Shown here: one piece after another, positions 16,290 to 25,321 of the stretch
How the letters are laid out: each line of letters starts with the position of its first letter
Numbering within the stretch: position 1 is the first letter of the stretch
DNA from: Streptomyces sp. V4I2
GTDB lineage: Bacteria; Actinomycetota; Actinomycetes; Streptomycetales; Streptomycetaceae
Assembly: GCF_030817655.1 (NCBI RefSeq)
Contig: NZ_JAUSZM010000003.1
Span: forward strand, 6,696,001 to 6,760,000
Reading direction: 5' to 3'
Length of the DNA: 64,000 bases
Translations under genes and position numbers: made by a program
Notes under the pieces: model-generated
The model's database searches: none
What the model was told of the DNA's origin: nothing
The model's input: only the letters and a program-made list of their open reading frames with translations

Positions 16290-18011
16290 TCAGGGCCGGC
16301 GATAGATCGTGATCGAGTGCCCCACCTCGTCCACCGCCCTGCTGCTCTCGATCAGCGCGGCCAGCGGGCCCTCTGCCGTGGCGGCCTCGGAGTCCGAGAC
16401 GACGAGCAGGCCGCGCACCTTGTCCGGGGAGACCGTCAGCGGGTCGGAGGCGTGGATGCCGTAGGAGGAGGGCTCGCCGCTGCCCATGTAGACCAGCCAG
16501 ACCGTCTCGTGCGGGTAGCGCTGCCGCAGGCGGTCGGCGAGGCGTCCGAGGTCCTGGCCCCAGTCGACGTTCGAGTCGTGCAGCCACAGGTGGGTCTTCG
16601 CGGGCCCGCCGAACGCCTCGTTCGCGTACGGCAGGTAATACGGGTACGTGCTGAGCGAACTGACGCCGACGAACGCGACGAGCACCGCCGTCACGGCGTA
16701 CGCCCATCTCCGCCGGACTGCGATCATGGCCGCCGCCGCGACGGCGAGGAAGAGCGGCATGAAGATCGCGTACCGGACACCGAGGTCGCGGTCGCCGGTC
16801 ATGGCCGAGGCGAGCAGAACGGCCGTGGGAAGCAGCACGTACGGGACCGCGGGCCGCAGTCGCCGGATCGCACACAGGGCCACGGCACCGGCCGCCCACA
16901 GGGCGAGCATGCCGAGCGGCGTCTTCACCAGCAGGGCGGCGGGCAGGTAGTACCAGAGGGCGCCGTAGTAGGACCGGCCGTAGAGGAAGCCGGCCCGCAC
17001 CACGACCTCCTCCTTGCCGAACTGGAGCAGCATCCCGTCCTGGTACTCGCGGGGGAGCGGCAGCCAGTCGGCGGCAAGGGCCCGCAGACCGTGTACTTCC
17101 GGCATGTCGGCGGGCGCGGTCCAGCGCAGCCGCGGGTCGACGACGAGGTAGGAGGCCCACACCACGGAGATGGCGATCAGCGTCATCCCGGCCGCGCACG
17201 CGACGCCGAGCGCGAGCGGTCGTGCCAGGCGGCGCGGGGCGGTGTGCCGGGCCGCCAGGACGGACAGCACGGCGAGGAGGAGAACCACGGGAACAGCCGG
17301 CAGGGTGCTCATCCTGGTGGCCAGGGCCGCTCCGAGCGCGGCGCCCGCCAGGGGCAGGTACACCCCCGGCCGCCGACGCGCCCGCCAGGTCAGCCAGACC
17401 GACGTCAGAACGAAGCCCGCCGCGGGCACGTCGAGGGTGGCCAGTGACCCGTGGGCGATGACGTCGGGCGAGAAGGCGTACAGCGCGAGCGCCGCCAGAG
17501 CGCCCACGCGGCCGGTGAGGTCGCGGGCGAACACGCAGACGACCAGCCCGAACAGCAGCGTCAGCACGATCATCGGCAGGCGGGCCCACAGCATCAGATG
17601 CCCCGGATCGTTGCCGGTTTCGTACAGCAGTTTGCGTCCGAGTCTGCTCTGGTGGGCGGGGAGTTCGCTTCCGAGGTGCGGGTCGGCGATGACCACACCG
17701 GTCGCGATGATGAGCTTGCCCAGCGGCGGATGCTCCGGGTTGTACCGAAGGCTGTGCTCTTTCAGGTAGACCGTGGCCGTGCCGACGTACACCGGTTCGT
17801 CGATGGTCGGGGTCTGTTCCACGGCCGTCGTGACCATCGCCACCGCCATCTGCGCGAGGAGCGTCACGACGGCGAGCGCGAACACCGGCCGCCGGTGTCG
17901 GCGCAGCGCCGCGAGGCGGTCCGGGCGTCTTCGGCGCCGCCCGATGTTCCCAGGGGCACTGTCCGAGACGGTCTCCGTCCGCACAGCACCCACGTCCAGT
18001 CTTGATGTCAC
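16290..18011 (-). CDS. PMT-like (GT39/ArnT fold) membrane glycosyltransferase
   Basis: 573 residues from GTG 18011, whose GTGA overlaps the stop of the upstream gene. After a basic cytoplasmic N-terminus it has ten or more membrane helices. Landmarks of the polyprenol-phosphate-sugar-using class are the acidic pair TIDEPVYV in the first outer loop, NPEHPPLGKLI, SLATLDVPAAGFVL and SNVDWGQDLGRLADRL in the outer C-terminal part. Such enzymes transfer sugars to acceptors outside the membrane. It is translationally coupled to the methyltransferase-like gene, so it belongs to the same locus. Acceptor and sugar are unknown. Confidence 0.75.
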   Translation of the reverse strand: MTSRLDVGAVRTETVSDSAPGNIGRRRRRPDRLAALRRHRRPVFALAVVTLLAQMAVAMVTTAVEQTPTIDEPVYVGTATVYLKEHSLRYNPEHPPLGKLIIATGVVIADPHLGSELPAHQSRLGRKLLYETGNDPGHLMLWARLPMIVLTLLFGLVVCVFARDLTGRVGALAALALYAFSPDVIAHGSLATLDVPAAGFVLTSVWLTWRARRRPGVYLPLAGAALGAALATRMSTLPAVPVVLLLAVLSVLAARHTAPRRLARPLALGVACAAGMTLIAISVVWASYLVVDPRLRWTAPADMPEVHGLRALAADWLPLPREYQDGMLLQFGKEEVVVRAGFLYGRSYYGALWYYLPAALLVKTPLGMLALWAAGAVALCAIRRLRPAVPYVLLPTAVLLASAMTGDRDLGVRYAIFMPLFLAVAAAAMIAVRRRWAYAVTAVLVAFVGVSSLSTYPYYLPYANEAFGGPAKTHLWLHDSNVDWGQDLGRLADRLRQRYPHETVWLVYMGSGEPSSYGIHASDPLTVSPDKVRGLLVVSDSEAATAEGPLAALIESSRAVDEVGHSITIYRRP

Positions 18012-18994
18012 CCTCTGCGGACCAGCCGCTTGAGTCGGGTCACCGGCGACACCCGGGACGCCGACCCGCGGTCGGTCTCGTACGCCTTCTTGAGCTGCTC
18101 GAAATGGTCCGCCCGAGTCCTGCTCAGGTACTCGTCCGACAGCAGCGGCCTCGCAATGGACCAGGCCCGCTTGTGCTGGCCGTCGTAGTGGGCGACGTAC
18201 GCCTTGGACAGTTCCAGGACGGACTTGAAGGGGATGCCGCCGGTGTGGTCGCGGTCGATGCGGTCCTGGACGGCGGAGATGAGGGCGAGCTTCTCGTCGA
18301 CCGTGTACGTGTCCTCGGAGATGGACTTCAGGACGTCCTCGGGGATCGGCTTCGTCACCTCGAAGGCCAGCGTGGAGCGGATCGGCGGACCCGCGATCTC
18401 GATGTAGGGGAGCAGCGCGCCGGTGCTCCAGTGCAGCCACGGCAGGCGCGGGCCGGCGAAGTCCTGGTGGAGGACGACCGAGCCGGGGCGCATGCGGGTC
18501 AGGAAGCGTTCGGAGACGCAGCGGAAGACCCTGGCCGTCTTGGCGATGTCGATGTGCAGGAACTCGACGGGCGTGGTGTCGTTCGGGTCGGAGGTCTGCC
18601 AGAGGTCGCCGGCGTGGATCTCCAGGAACGGGAGGAAGGGCTCCAGGCGGCCGCGGAAGTCGTTCAGGAAGGAGTTGTCGTCCTCGGGCTTGTGACCGGA
18701 GTCGAAGAACTTCTCCGTGGCGAAGGTGCCCTTGCCGACGCGGAAGAAGTCGTAGGCGTGCAGGCGCCCGGTCTTCTCGTCGAAGACCGGACTCTCCTTC
18801 AGGCCCATGGCCAGGGCGTACGTCGATCCGCCGCCACCGGAACCCAGTTCGACGATGTGGCCCTCGCCCGACAGGGTGTGGCGCCCGACGAGGTACAGGA
18901 ACTGCAATTCCCAGGTGCTGCACTGGGTATAGGGCAGGTTGTCGGGCAGCTGGACGCTGTCGAACATCGAGTAGAGTCGGCCGAGCTTCGTCAT
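18008..18994 (-). CDS. SAM-dependent methyltransferase-like protein of the glycopolymer locus
   Basis: 328 residues from ATG 18994 (GAGGAA just upstream). A GTG at 19048 would give 18 more residues but would place the start inside a perfect hairpin (19018-19051), so I prefer 18994. Motif I is IVELGSGGGGSTYALAMG, and a second strand ends HAYDFFRV; VEFLHIDIAKTARV is also typical of class I methyltransferases of the macrocin O-methyltransferase kind. The C-terminal 120 residues are helical and unassigned. It probably methylates a sugar or polymer end; the substrate is not evident. Confidence 0.6.
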   Translation of the reverse strand: MTKLGRLYSMFDSVQLPDNLPYTQCSTWELQFLYLVGRHTLSGEGHIVELGSGGGGSTYALAMGLKESPVFDEKTGRLHAYDFFRVGKGTFATEKFFDSGHKPEDDNSFLNDFRGRLEPFLPFLEIHAGDLWQTSDPNDTTPVEFLHIDIAKTARVFRCVSERFLTRMRPGSVVLHQDFAGPRLPWLHWSTGALLPYIEIAGPPIRSTLAFEVTKPIPEDVLKSISEDTYTVDEKLALISAVQDRIDRDHTGGIPFKSVLELSKAYVAHYDGQHKRAWSIARPLLSDEYLSRTRADHFEQLKKAYETDRGSASRVSPVTRLKRLVRRG

Positions 18995-19017
18995 GAGTTC
19001 CTCGCGGGATTCGGTAA

Positions 19018-19051
19018 GCGGTGTCCGTGATCCTAGAGTCACGGACACCGC
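19018..19051. terminator. Strong stem-loop between two glycopolymer genes
   Basis: Perfect 13-base arms (GCGGTGTCCGTGA at 19018-19030, complement at 19039-19051) close an 8-base loop. It lies 80 bases past the stop of the polysialyltransferase-like gene and 24 bases before the next start on the same strand, so it may terminate or attenuate transcription between them. Confidence 0.7.
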
Positions 19052-19131
19052 CTAGCCATGGAATCCACGGAGACGCTCGATCATGTGCCGTTGTTTCCTT
19101 GGCCTTATCCGTGAATTCATCCACACTTCGC

Positions 19132-20466
19132 TCAGCGCTTCACAGCCTTCTTCAGTGCCCGTGCCCGCCGCACCACCCGGCGCGCCGTCGAACTGCGCGG
19201 CAGAAACGCCAACCGCTCCGGAATTCCCCCCGGCAACCCCAGCGACGTGAGGCGCTTGCGCTTGAAATAGCGCTGGGTGCGCGGCCCGAAGTGCTTCGAG
19301 AGGTAGCGCTCCGCCGCCGGGCGCAGCCGGTGGTGGATCTGCGGCTGCATCGTGAAGCCGACCGCGGTGACCAGGCCGTTGAGATCCTCGGCCGGGATCG
19401 GGTCCTCGCCGCCCCGGGACTCCAGGTCCGCCAGCACCGCGTCGGCCAGCACCGCCGGGACCCGGTTGCTGTTCTGGTACGGGGTGAGCCGGTCCAGCAG
19501 CGGCTCGGTGCCGATGCGGGCGACGGGGAGGTCGTAGAACACGGCCGCCGTGAAGAGGGCCGTGGAGAAGCAGCCGACCACCAGTCCCGGTCGCGCCTTC
19601 TCGAAGAGAACCTCGGCAAGCACCGGCGTGTCCAGCACCGTGAGGTCGACGCCCAGTTTCTCGGCCTCGGTCTCCAGGAGGCGGCTGTAGCGGGCCGGCG
19701 CGGTGGGGTGCGGTTTGAAGACGATGGTCCGGTGCCCGCGCTCTACCGCGCCGCGCATCATCCGCACGTGCAGGTCCTCCTCCTCCTTGGCGGAGAGGAT
19801 GTTCAGCGCGGACAGGTACTGGCCGAGCAGCAGCGCCGCGTTGTCCGGGAGGACCGGCAACTCCGGGAGGGACGTGGTGAGTTCGCCCATCACCTTCAGG
19901 AAGGCGGGGGTCGGCACCACGACCGCCGGCACCTCGAACTCGGTCAGCAGCATCGGCCGCAGCCCCGGCACCAGGTCCAGGTGCAGCAGCCGCCGCACCC
20001 GCGTGCCGACCAGCGGGTCGAGCTTGTTGCGCGTGGGGCCGTAACTCATCAGCCCGTCGGCGTAGACGTCGACGGGCGCGCCGGTGAACAGCTGGGCCAC
20101 CGTGAGGGCGGGGGTGACCTGGATGGACTCCAGGACCAGCTCGACGCGGTCCTCGCCGAGGCCCCACAGGAGGCGCAGATAGCGCTCGAAGAGCGGGACG
20201 TCGTCCGGGCGCGGGGTCCAGGAGCCGGGGTGGAAGGGGCGGATGGCCTCGTTCCAGGACAGCACCTCGTCGAAGTGGCCGCGCAGCGGCTCGAAGCCCG
20301 GCATCTCGTCGAGCGCCGGGGTGGTCTCCGGGTTGGCCGAGTTGTTGAAGACCAGCAGCACCCGGCGGTCCGGCTCGGCGAACAGGTCGGAGTCGATCGC
20401 GGCGGCCAGGGTGGCGGCGCCGTACAGCGTCGAGGCGCAGAAGATCTGCACGGTACGGGAGGACAT
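19132..20466 (-). CDS. Polysialyltransferase-family glycosyltransferase
   Basis: 444 residues from ATG 20466, sharing TGATG with the GT2 gene upstream. The pattern fits the bacterial alpha-2,8-polysialyltransferase-like family (GT-B fold): QIFCASTLYGAATLAAAI at the start, ADGLMSYGP, then TIVFKPHPTAPARYS and VVGCFSTALFTAAVFYDLPVARIG near the C-terminus. The last two are typical nucleotide-binding blocks with the HP and S-S/T motifs. In a locus that makes CMP-Kdn it is a good candidate for the polymerising or capping transferase. The basic C-terminal tail (RRVVRRARALKKAVKR) could bind the membrane. Confidence 0.7.
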   Translation of the reverse strand: MSSRTVQIFCASTLYGAATLAAAIDSDLFAEPDRRVLLVFNNSANPETTPALDEMPGFEPLRGHFDEVLSWNEAIRPFHPGSWTPRPDDVPLFERYLRLLWGLGEDRVELVLESIQVTPALTVAQLFTGAPVDVYADGLMSYGPTRNKLDPLVGTRVRRLLHLDLVPGLRPMLLTEFEVPAVVVPTPAFLKVMGELTTSLPELPVLPDNAALLLGQYLSALNILSAKEEEDLHVRMMRGAVERGHRTIVFKPHPTAPARYSRLLETEAEKLGVDLTVLDTPVLAEVLFEKARPGLVVGCFSTALFTAAVFYDLPVARIGTEPLLDRLTPYQNSNRVPAVLADAVLADLESRGGEDPIPAEDLNGLVTAVGFTMQPQIHHRLRPAAERYLSKHFGPRTQRYFKRKRLTSLGLPGGIPERLAFLPRSSTARRVVRRARALKKAVKR

Positions 20467-21452
20467 CAGGCGGCCGCCCTCGCTGTGGTGACCCGGCGCC
20501 GCAGCCGCCGCAGCCTGGAGGAGCGGCGCATGTCCATGGTCTCGAGTACGTCACCGAGCGCGTCCTGCGGCATGCGCTGTATCGCCGCCGCGCTCATCGC
20601 CCGCAGCTGCTTGGCCACGGCCGGTTCCCACTTGGACTCGTCCGCGAGGTGGTGGGCGATGATCGCGCAGTAGGTGCGCACCGCCTTGGGGAGCAGGGTG
20701 CCGGCGTCCGGGTCCGCCGCCGTCTCCTCGATCACCTGGTCGAAGGCGCGGATGAAGTCGAGCTGGCGGGCGTCGCCGATCTGGGTCAGCGAGGAGGCGA
20801 CCCCACGCCGGTAGAACACGCCCAGCAGGCTCACCACGGCGAACGACTCGGCCTCGCGGTGCAGCTTCCAGATCCACGGCCGGTCCTCGGCCGTGCGCAG
20901 CCCGTCGGTGAAATGCAGCAGGCCCCGGTCTAGCAGACGGCGGTGGTAGGCGCCGGCCCAGGCGTAGGCGTAGTCCACCGAGGTCGTCCGGTCCGCGGGC
21001 AGGATCGCCTCGCGCGGGTCCAGCACCTCGCCGCGTCTGCCGACCGGGGCCCGGTGCACGGTCCGGGCGCGGGCGGTGGCCTGCACATGGTCGGTGCGGA
21101 CGAAGTCGCAGCCCAACTGCTCGATCGACGACACCAGTTCGGCGAGGTAACCGCGGGCCAGCCAGTCGTCGCCGTCCAGGAACGTCAGGTACTCGCCCTG
21201 CGCGGCGTCCAGGCCGGTGTTGCGCGCGGTGGCGAGGCCGCCGTTCACCTCATGGCGGATGTAACGCACCTGGGCGACGTCCGAGAGCTCGTCGGCGGCG
21301 CGTTCGAGAATGGCCGGGGTTTCGTCCGTCGATCTGTCGTCGATCAGTACGAACTCGAAGTCACGCCGAGCGTTCATCCGAAGGCTTCTGAGGGTGTCCG
21401 GGGCGAATTGCTGCACGTTGTAGAACGGCACGATCACGGAAAGCTTTGGCAC
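20466..21452 (-). CDS. GT2 family glycosyltransferase
   Basis: 328 residues from GTG 21452, with AGGG about 8 bases upstream; TTG 21458 is an alternative. The GT2 fold is clear: KLSVIVPFYNVQQFAPDTLRSL, VLIDDRSTDETPAIL, the ARNTGLDAAQGEYLTFLDGDD metal-binding stretch, and a C-terminal acceptor part with EDRPWIWKLHREA. It resembles the N-terminal domain of poly(glycerol/ribitol phosphate) pathway transferases in using TED/EDRPW. It acts in the cytoplasm with an NDP-sugar. It is translationally coupled to the polysialyltransferase-like gene. The 200 bases to the divergent gene at 21651 must hold both promoters. Confidence 0.8.
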   Translation of the reverse strand: MPKLSVIVPFYNVQQFAPDTLRSLRMNARRDFEFVLIDDRSTDETPAILERAADELSDVAQVRYIRHEVNGGLATARNTGLDAAQGEYLTFLDGDDWLARGYLAELVSSIEQLGCDFVRTDHVQATARARTVHRAPVGRRGEVLDPREAILPADRTTSVDYAYAWAGAYHRRLLDRGLLHFTDGLRTAEDRPWIWKLHREAESFAVVSLLGVFYRRGVASSLTQIGDARQLDFIRAFDQVIEETAADPDAGTLLPKAVRTYCAIIAHHLADESKWEPAVAKQLRAMSAAAIQRMPQDALGDVLETMDMRRSSRLRRLRRRVTTARAAA

Positions 21453-21650
21453 CTGCAAAACCCTAGGAGCCGGTCCGGCAGCTGAACCGTACGGTGCCTA
21501 TACAGGGGGTGAACTCCATGTGTCGGAATGGTGCATCCCGCGTACTTTCCGCTTTCCCGTGGGCCAGTTCGGCTCCAGGGGGGCTGTTGTTAACTTTTCG
21601 TTGATTCCTGGTTGGGCCGCACCTAGAAATTGCTTCCTAGCGTTTTCCTC

Positions 21651-23030
21651 GTGCCACCAAGTACAGGACCAAGTACAAGGAACACCCCGCGAATCGCCGT
21701 CCTCGCGGACTCGGACACCCGCTGGAAATGGGGTGCGCTGACCGCGGACCGCATCACGCCGGGCCCGTCCATGGAAACCGCATCGCGCGACGACGCGCAA
21801 GCGGGCCCCGCGCTGAGCGGGTTCCTGCTGCGCGGCCGGGCCACGCCCACACCCCGCCAGCTGGAAGAGGTGGGCGTGCGGGCCGACTCGCTGCGCGAGG
21901 TCACCGCGGTCGAGTTCCTGCGGGCCATGGCCGAGGAAGAGTACGACGTCGTCGTCATCGCCCTCGTCGGCGGCGGCGTCCAGGCGATGCTGCACGGCCT
22001 GGGGCGGGTCTGGGAGGGCCGTCAGAAGCGTCCCGTCGTCGTCACCGGCTATGTCGGCGTCGTCTACGAGAAGCTCGCCGACGGCCTGCTGCTGCGGCAC
22101 GGCGCCGACCTCGTCCTCGCCAACTCCCGCCAGGACGCGGACCGTTTCACCGCGGTGTACGAGGGAGTGGGCGCCGACGCCTCGTCGGTGACCGAGGTGG
22201 CACTCCCGTTCCTCGGCGGCGCCCCCTACACGGGGGAGCACGACTCGTCTGCGAAGCAAGGGCGCAGGCCCTACACGGTGGTCTTCGCGGCTCAGCCGTC
22301 CGTCCCGGACAGCCGCAAGGACCGTACGTACCTGCTGGAGCGGCTCGTCAGGCACGCGCGGATGTTCCCCGAGCGCGAGGTGCTGCTGAAGCTGCGCTCC
22401 AAGCCGGGCGAACACACCACGCACATCGAGGAGTTGCCCTACCAGAAGCTGGCGCAGCGCTCCGACGTGCCGCCCAACTTCCGTCTCGTCTACGGCCACA
22501 TGGGCGAGGTCCTCGACCGCACCGACCTGCTGGTGACCGTCAGCTCGACGGCCGCCCTGGAATCCCTGCACCGCCGCATCCCGACCGTCGTGCTGACCGA
22601 CCTCGGCGTTCGCGAGGTGCTCGGCAACCACCACTTCGTCGGCTCCGGGTGCCTGGCCTCCTGGGACCAGCTCGACGCCGGTCACCGGCCGGCGCCCGAC
22701 GAGGAGTGGGTGGCCCGGCAGGGCGTCGCCACGGACGGCTCGTACGCGACGGCCTTCGAGGCGGCCCGCGAGCGCATCGCCAAGCTGCTGGCCGCGCCCG
22801 AACTGCCCCCGCTGACGCCGTACTACACACCCGCGACCGCGCCCGGCTATCTGCCCGGCATCCTCGCCCGCCACCACCTCGGCCCCGACGGCAGCCCGCT
22901 GCCCGGCGCCCCCGCCGCCGACAAGGAGCCGGGCCCGGTCCGGCAGATCGTGCGCCGGGCGGCGCGCGGCGCCTACCGGCACGGCGTGCAGCGGGTCGCC
23001 CCCGTCATCCGGCGGATGGGCGAGCTGTGA
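21651..23030 (+). CDS. Putative glycosyltransferase (DUF6716 type)
   Basis: About 459 residues. The N-terminus is uncertain: neither GTG 21651 nor ATG 21630 has a Shine-Dalgarno, and the conserved part begins at RIAVLADSDTRWKWG. The C-terminal half looks like a GT-B nucleotide-sugar domain (VVFAAQPSVPDSRKDRTYLL, VLLKLRSKPGEHTTH, LLVTVSSTAALESLHRRIPTV), close in pattern to CDP-glycerol and polysialyltransferase enzymes. The basic C-terminal tail may associate with the membrane. It begins a forward-strand run that continues with the CMP-Kdn genes. Confidence 0.6.
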   Translation: MPPSTGPSTRNTPRIAVLADSDTRWKWGALTADRITPGPSMETASRDDAQAGPALSGFLLRGRATPTPRQLEEVGVRADSLREVTAVEFLRAMAEEEYDVVVIALVGGGVQAMLHGLGRVWEGRQKRPVVVTGYVGVVYEKLADGLLLRHGADLVLANSRQDADRFTAVYEGVGADASSVTEVALPFLGGAPYTGEHDSSAKQGRRPYTVVFAAQPSVPDSRKDRTYLLERLVRHARMFPEREVLLKLRSKPGEHTTHIEELPYQKLAQRSDVPPNFRLVYGHMGEVLDRTDLLVTVSSTAALESLHRRIPTVVLTDLGVREVLGNHHFVGSGCLASWDQLDAGHRPAPDEEWVARQGVATDGSYATAFEAARERIAKLLAAPELPPLTPYYTPATAPGYLPGILARHHLGPDGSPLPGAPAADKEPGPVRQIVRRAARGAYRHGVQRVAPVIRRMGEL

Positions 23031-23065
23031 GCGGCGCCCCGATCCCTTCCCTAGGAGTACAGGCC

Positions 23066-24319
23066 ATGTCCAACCCGGAAGCGGGCCAAGGCGCTTCGGT
23101 GCGCCGGGTGCTCGCGGTGATCCCCGCGCGCGGCGGCTCCAAGGGCGTACCCGCGAAGAACCTCGCCCCCGTCGGCGGTGTCCCGCTGGTGGTCCGGGCC
23201 GTGCGCGAGTGCCGCGCCACCCGGCTGGTGACCGACGTCGTCGTCTCCACCGACGACCAGGCCATCGCCGCCGCGGCCCGCCAGGCCGGCGCGGAGGTCG
23301 TCCTGCGGCCCGCCGCCATCGCCGGGGACCTGGCGACCTCGGAGGCCGCGGTCCTGCACGCAATGGAGGCCCACGAGGCCCTGCACGGGGCGGCCGTCGA
23401 CGTGGTACTGCTCGTGCAGTGCACCAGCCCGTTCATCGTCCGCGAGGACATCGACGGGGTGGCCGGCGCGGTCGTCGAGAACGGCGCCGACACCGCGGTG
23501 ACGGTCGCGCCCTTCCACGGGTTCATCTGGCGCGACGCGGACTACGCCGACGACGCGGCCGGCTCCGGTGAGGTGACCGGCGGTCACGGCGTCAACCACG
23601 ACAAGTCCTTCCGCCCCCGCCGCCAGGACCGCCCCCAGGACCTCCTGGAGACCGGCGCCGCCTACGCGATGGACGCGGCCGGCTTCCGCAAGCACCAGCA
23701 CCGCTTCTTCGGCCACACGGAACTCGTCCGCACCGACCCGGCCCGCGTGCTGGAGATCGACGACCCGCACGACCTGGCCCGCGCCCGCGCGCTGGCCCCC
23801 CTCTTCGACGCCGGCCGCCCCGGCGCCCTCCCGGCCGCCGACGACATCGACGCGGTCGTCCTGGACTTCGACGGCACCCAGACCGACGACCGGGTGCTGA
23901 TCGACGCCGATGGAAAGGAGTTCGTCTCCGTGCACCGCGGAGACGGCCTCGGCATCGCCGCCCTGCGCAGGAGCGGCCTGAACATGCTGGTCCTCTCCAC
24001 GGAGCAGAACCCGGTCGTCGCCGCCCGGGCCCGGAAGCTCAGGATCCCGGTCCTGCACGGCATCGACCGCAAGGACCTCGCACTGAAGCAGTGGTGCGAG
24101 GAGCAGGGCATCGCGCCTGAGCGCGTGCTCTACGTCGGAAACGACGTCAACGACCTCCCGTGCTTCGCCCTCGTCGGCTGGCCCGTGGCGGTCGCGAGCG
24201 CCCACGACGTCGTGCGCGGCGCCGCACGCGCGGTCACCACCGTGCCCGGTGGCGACGGCGCGATCCGAGAGATCGCCAGCTGGATCCTCGGCCCCTCTCT
24301 CGACTCCCTCAACAGTTAA
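23066..24319 (+). CDS. CMP-Kdn/sialate cytidylyltransferase fused to HAD phosphatase (NeuA-KdsC type)
   Basis: 417 residues from ATG 23066, preceded by AGGAG. Residues about 15-250 are the cytidylyltransferase: AVIPARGGSKGVPAKN near 17-32, STDDQAIA, LVQCTSPF, then ETGAAYAMD. Residues about 265-410 are a KdsC-like HAD phosphatase with VLDFDGTQTDD near 269 and YVGNDVNDLPC near 358. The nucleophile motif is DFDGT, with the second Asp replaced by Gly in sequence order DxDGT as usual. The phosphatase would remove the 9-phosphate and the N-terminal domain would activate the free sugar with CTP. It pairs with the synthase directly downstream. Confidence 0.85.
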   Translation: MSNPEAGQGASVRRVLAVIPARGGSKGVPAKNLAPVGGVPLVVRAVRECRATRLVTDVVVSTDDQAIAAAARQAGAEVVLRPAAIAGDLATSEAAVLHAMEAHEALHGAAVDVVLLVQCTSPFIVREDIDGVAGAVVENGADTAVTVAPFHGFIWRDADYADDAAGSGEVTGGHGVNHDKSFRPRRQDRPQDLLETGAAYAMDAAGFRKHQHRFFGHTELVRTDPARVLEIDDPHDLARARALAPLFDAGRPGALPAADDIDAVVLDFDGTQTDDRVLIDADGKEFVSVHRGDGLGIAALRRSGLNMLVLSTEQNPVVAARARKLRIPVLHGIDRKDLALKQWCEEQGIAPERVLYVGNDVNDLPCFALVGWPVAVASAHDVVRGAARAVTTVPGGDGAIREIASWILGPSLDSLNS

Positions 24320-24333
24320 GGAACGTTCCTGCC

Positions 24334-25272
24334 ATGAGCACCGACTCCCGTCTGCGTCAGTTCGGTTCGAAGACCGCCGGCCCCGGCCGGCCCGTCTACA
24401 TCACCGGCGAGATCGGCATCAACCACAACGGCGAGCTGGAGAACGCCTTCAAGCTGATCGACGCCGCCGCCGAGGCCGGCTGCGACGCGGTCAAGTTCCA
24501 GAAGCGCACCCCCGAGATCTGCACCCCCCGCGACCAGTGGGACATCGAGCGCGACACCCCCTGGGGCCGGATGACGTACATCGACTACCGCCACCGCGTG
24601 GAGTTCGGCGAGGACGAGTACCGCCGGATCGACGAGTACTGCAAGACCAAGAACATCGACTGGTTCGCCTCCCCGTGGGACAACGAGGCCGTCGCCTTCC
24701 TGGAGAAGTTCGACGTCCCGGCCCACAAGGTGGCCTCTGCCTCCCTGACCGACGACGAGCTGCTGCGCGAGCTGCGCGCGACGGGCCGTACGGTCATCCT
24801 CTCCACCGGCATGTCCACCCCGAAGCAGATCCGCCACGCGGTCGAGGTCCTGGGCAGCGACAACATCCTGCTCTGCCACGCCACCTCGACCTACCCGGCC
24901 AAGGCCGAGGAGCTCAACCTGCGCGTGATCAACACGCTCCAGGGCGAGTACCCGAACGTCCCGATCGGCTACTCCGGCCACGAGACGGGCCTGCAGACCA
25001 CGCTGGCCGCGGTCGCCCTCGGCGCCACCTTCGTCGAGCGCCACATCACCCTCGACCGCGCCATGTGGGGCTCCGACCAGGCCGCCTCCGTCGAGCCGCA
25101 GGGCCTGACCCGCCTGGTCCGCGACATCCGCACCATCGAGGCCTCGCTCGGCGACGGCGTCAAGAAGGTCTACGAGTCCGAGCTCGGCCCGATGAAGAAG
25201 CTGCGCCGCGTCAGCGGTGTCGTCGCCGAGGCGGAGATCGCGGCGGCGGCGGGCGAGCCGGTCTCGGTCTGA
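24334..25272 (+). CDS. NeuB-type Kdn/sialic acid synthase lacking the SAF domain
   Basis: 312 residues from ATG 24334, 14 bases after the NeuA-type stop. It is the TIM-barrel PEP-dependent synthase: EIGINHNGELENAFKLID with the metal/PEP site, AVKFQKRTPE, FASPWDNEAV, HATSTYPAKAEELNL, IGYSGHETGL and FVERHITLDRAMWGSDQ. The protein ends around position 312, without the C-terminal antifreeze-like SAF domain that caps the active site in most NeuB enzymes. It should condense PEP with mannose-6-phosphate (giving Kdn-9-phosphate) or an acetamido sugar. The Kdn choice is inferred from known Streptomyces teichulosonic acids. Confidence 0.85.
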   Translation: MSTDSRLRQFGSKTAGPGRPVYITGEIGINHNGELENAFKLIDAAAEAGCDAVKFQKRTPEICTPRDQWDIERDTPWGRMTYIDYRHRVEFGEDEYRRIDEYCKTKNIDWFASPWDNEAVAFLEKFDVPAHKVASASLTDDELLRELRATGRTVILSTGMSTPKQIRHAVEVLGSDNILLCHATSTYPAKAEELNLRVINTLQGEYPNVPIGYSGHETGLQTTLAAVALGATFVERHITLDRAMWGSDQAASVEPQGLTRLVRDIRTIEASLGDGVKKVYESELGPMKKLRRVSGVVAEAEIAAAAGEPVSV

Positions 25273-25321
25273 GCCACCCCACCCCCCACAGAATCGGTTA
25301 CGACGGGACGGTCGTACGTAG

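Noticed and set aside
18995..19048. Longer N-terminus for the methyltransferase-like protein
   Set aside because: It would be encoded by a perfect hairpin and lacks a ribosome site, whereas ATG 18994 has GAGGAA.
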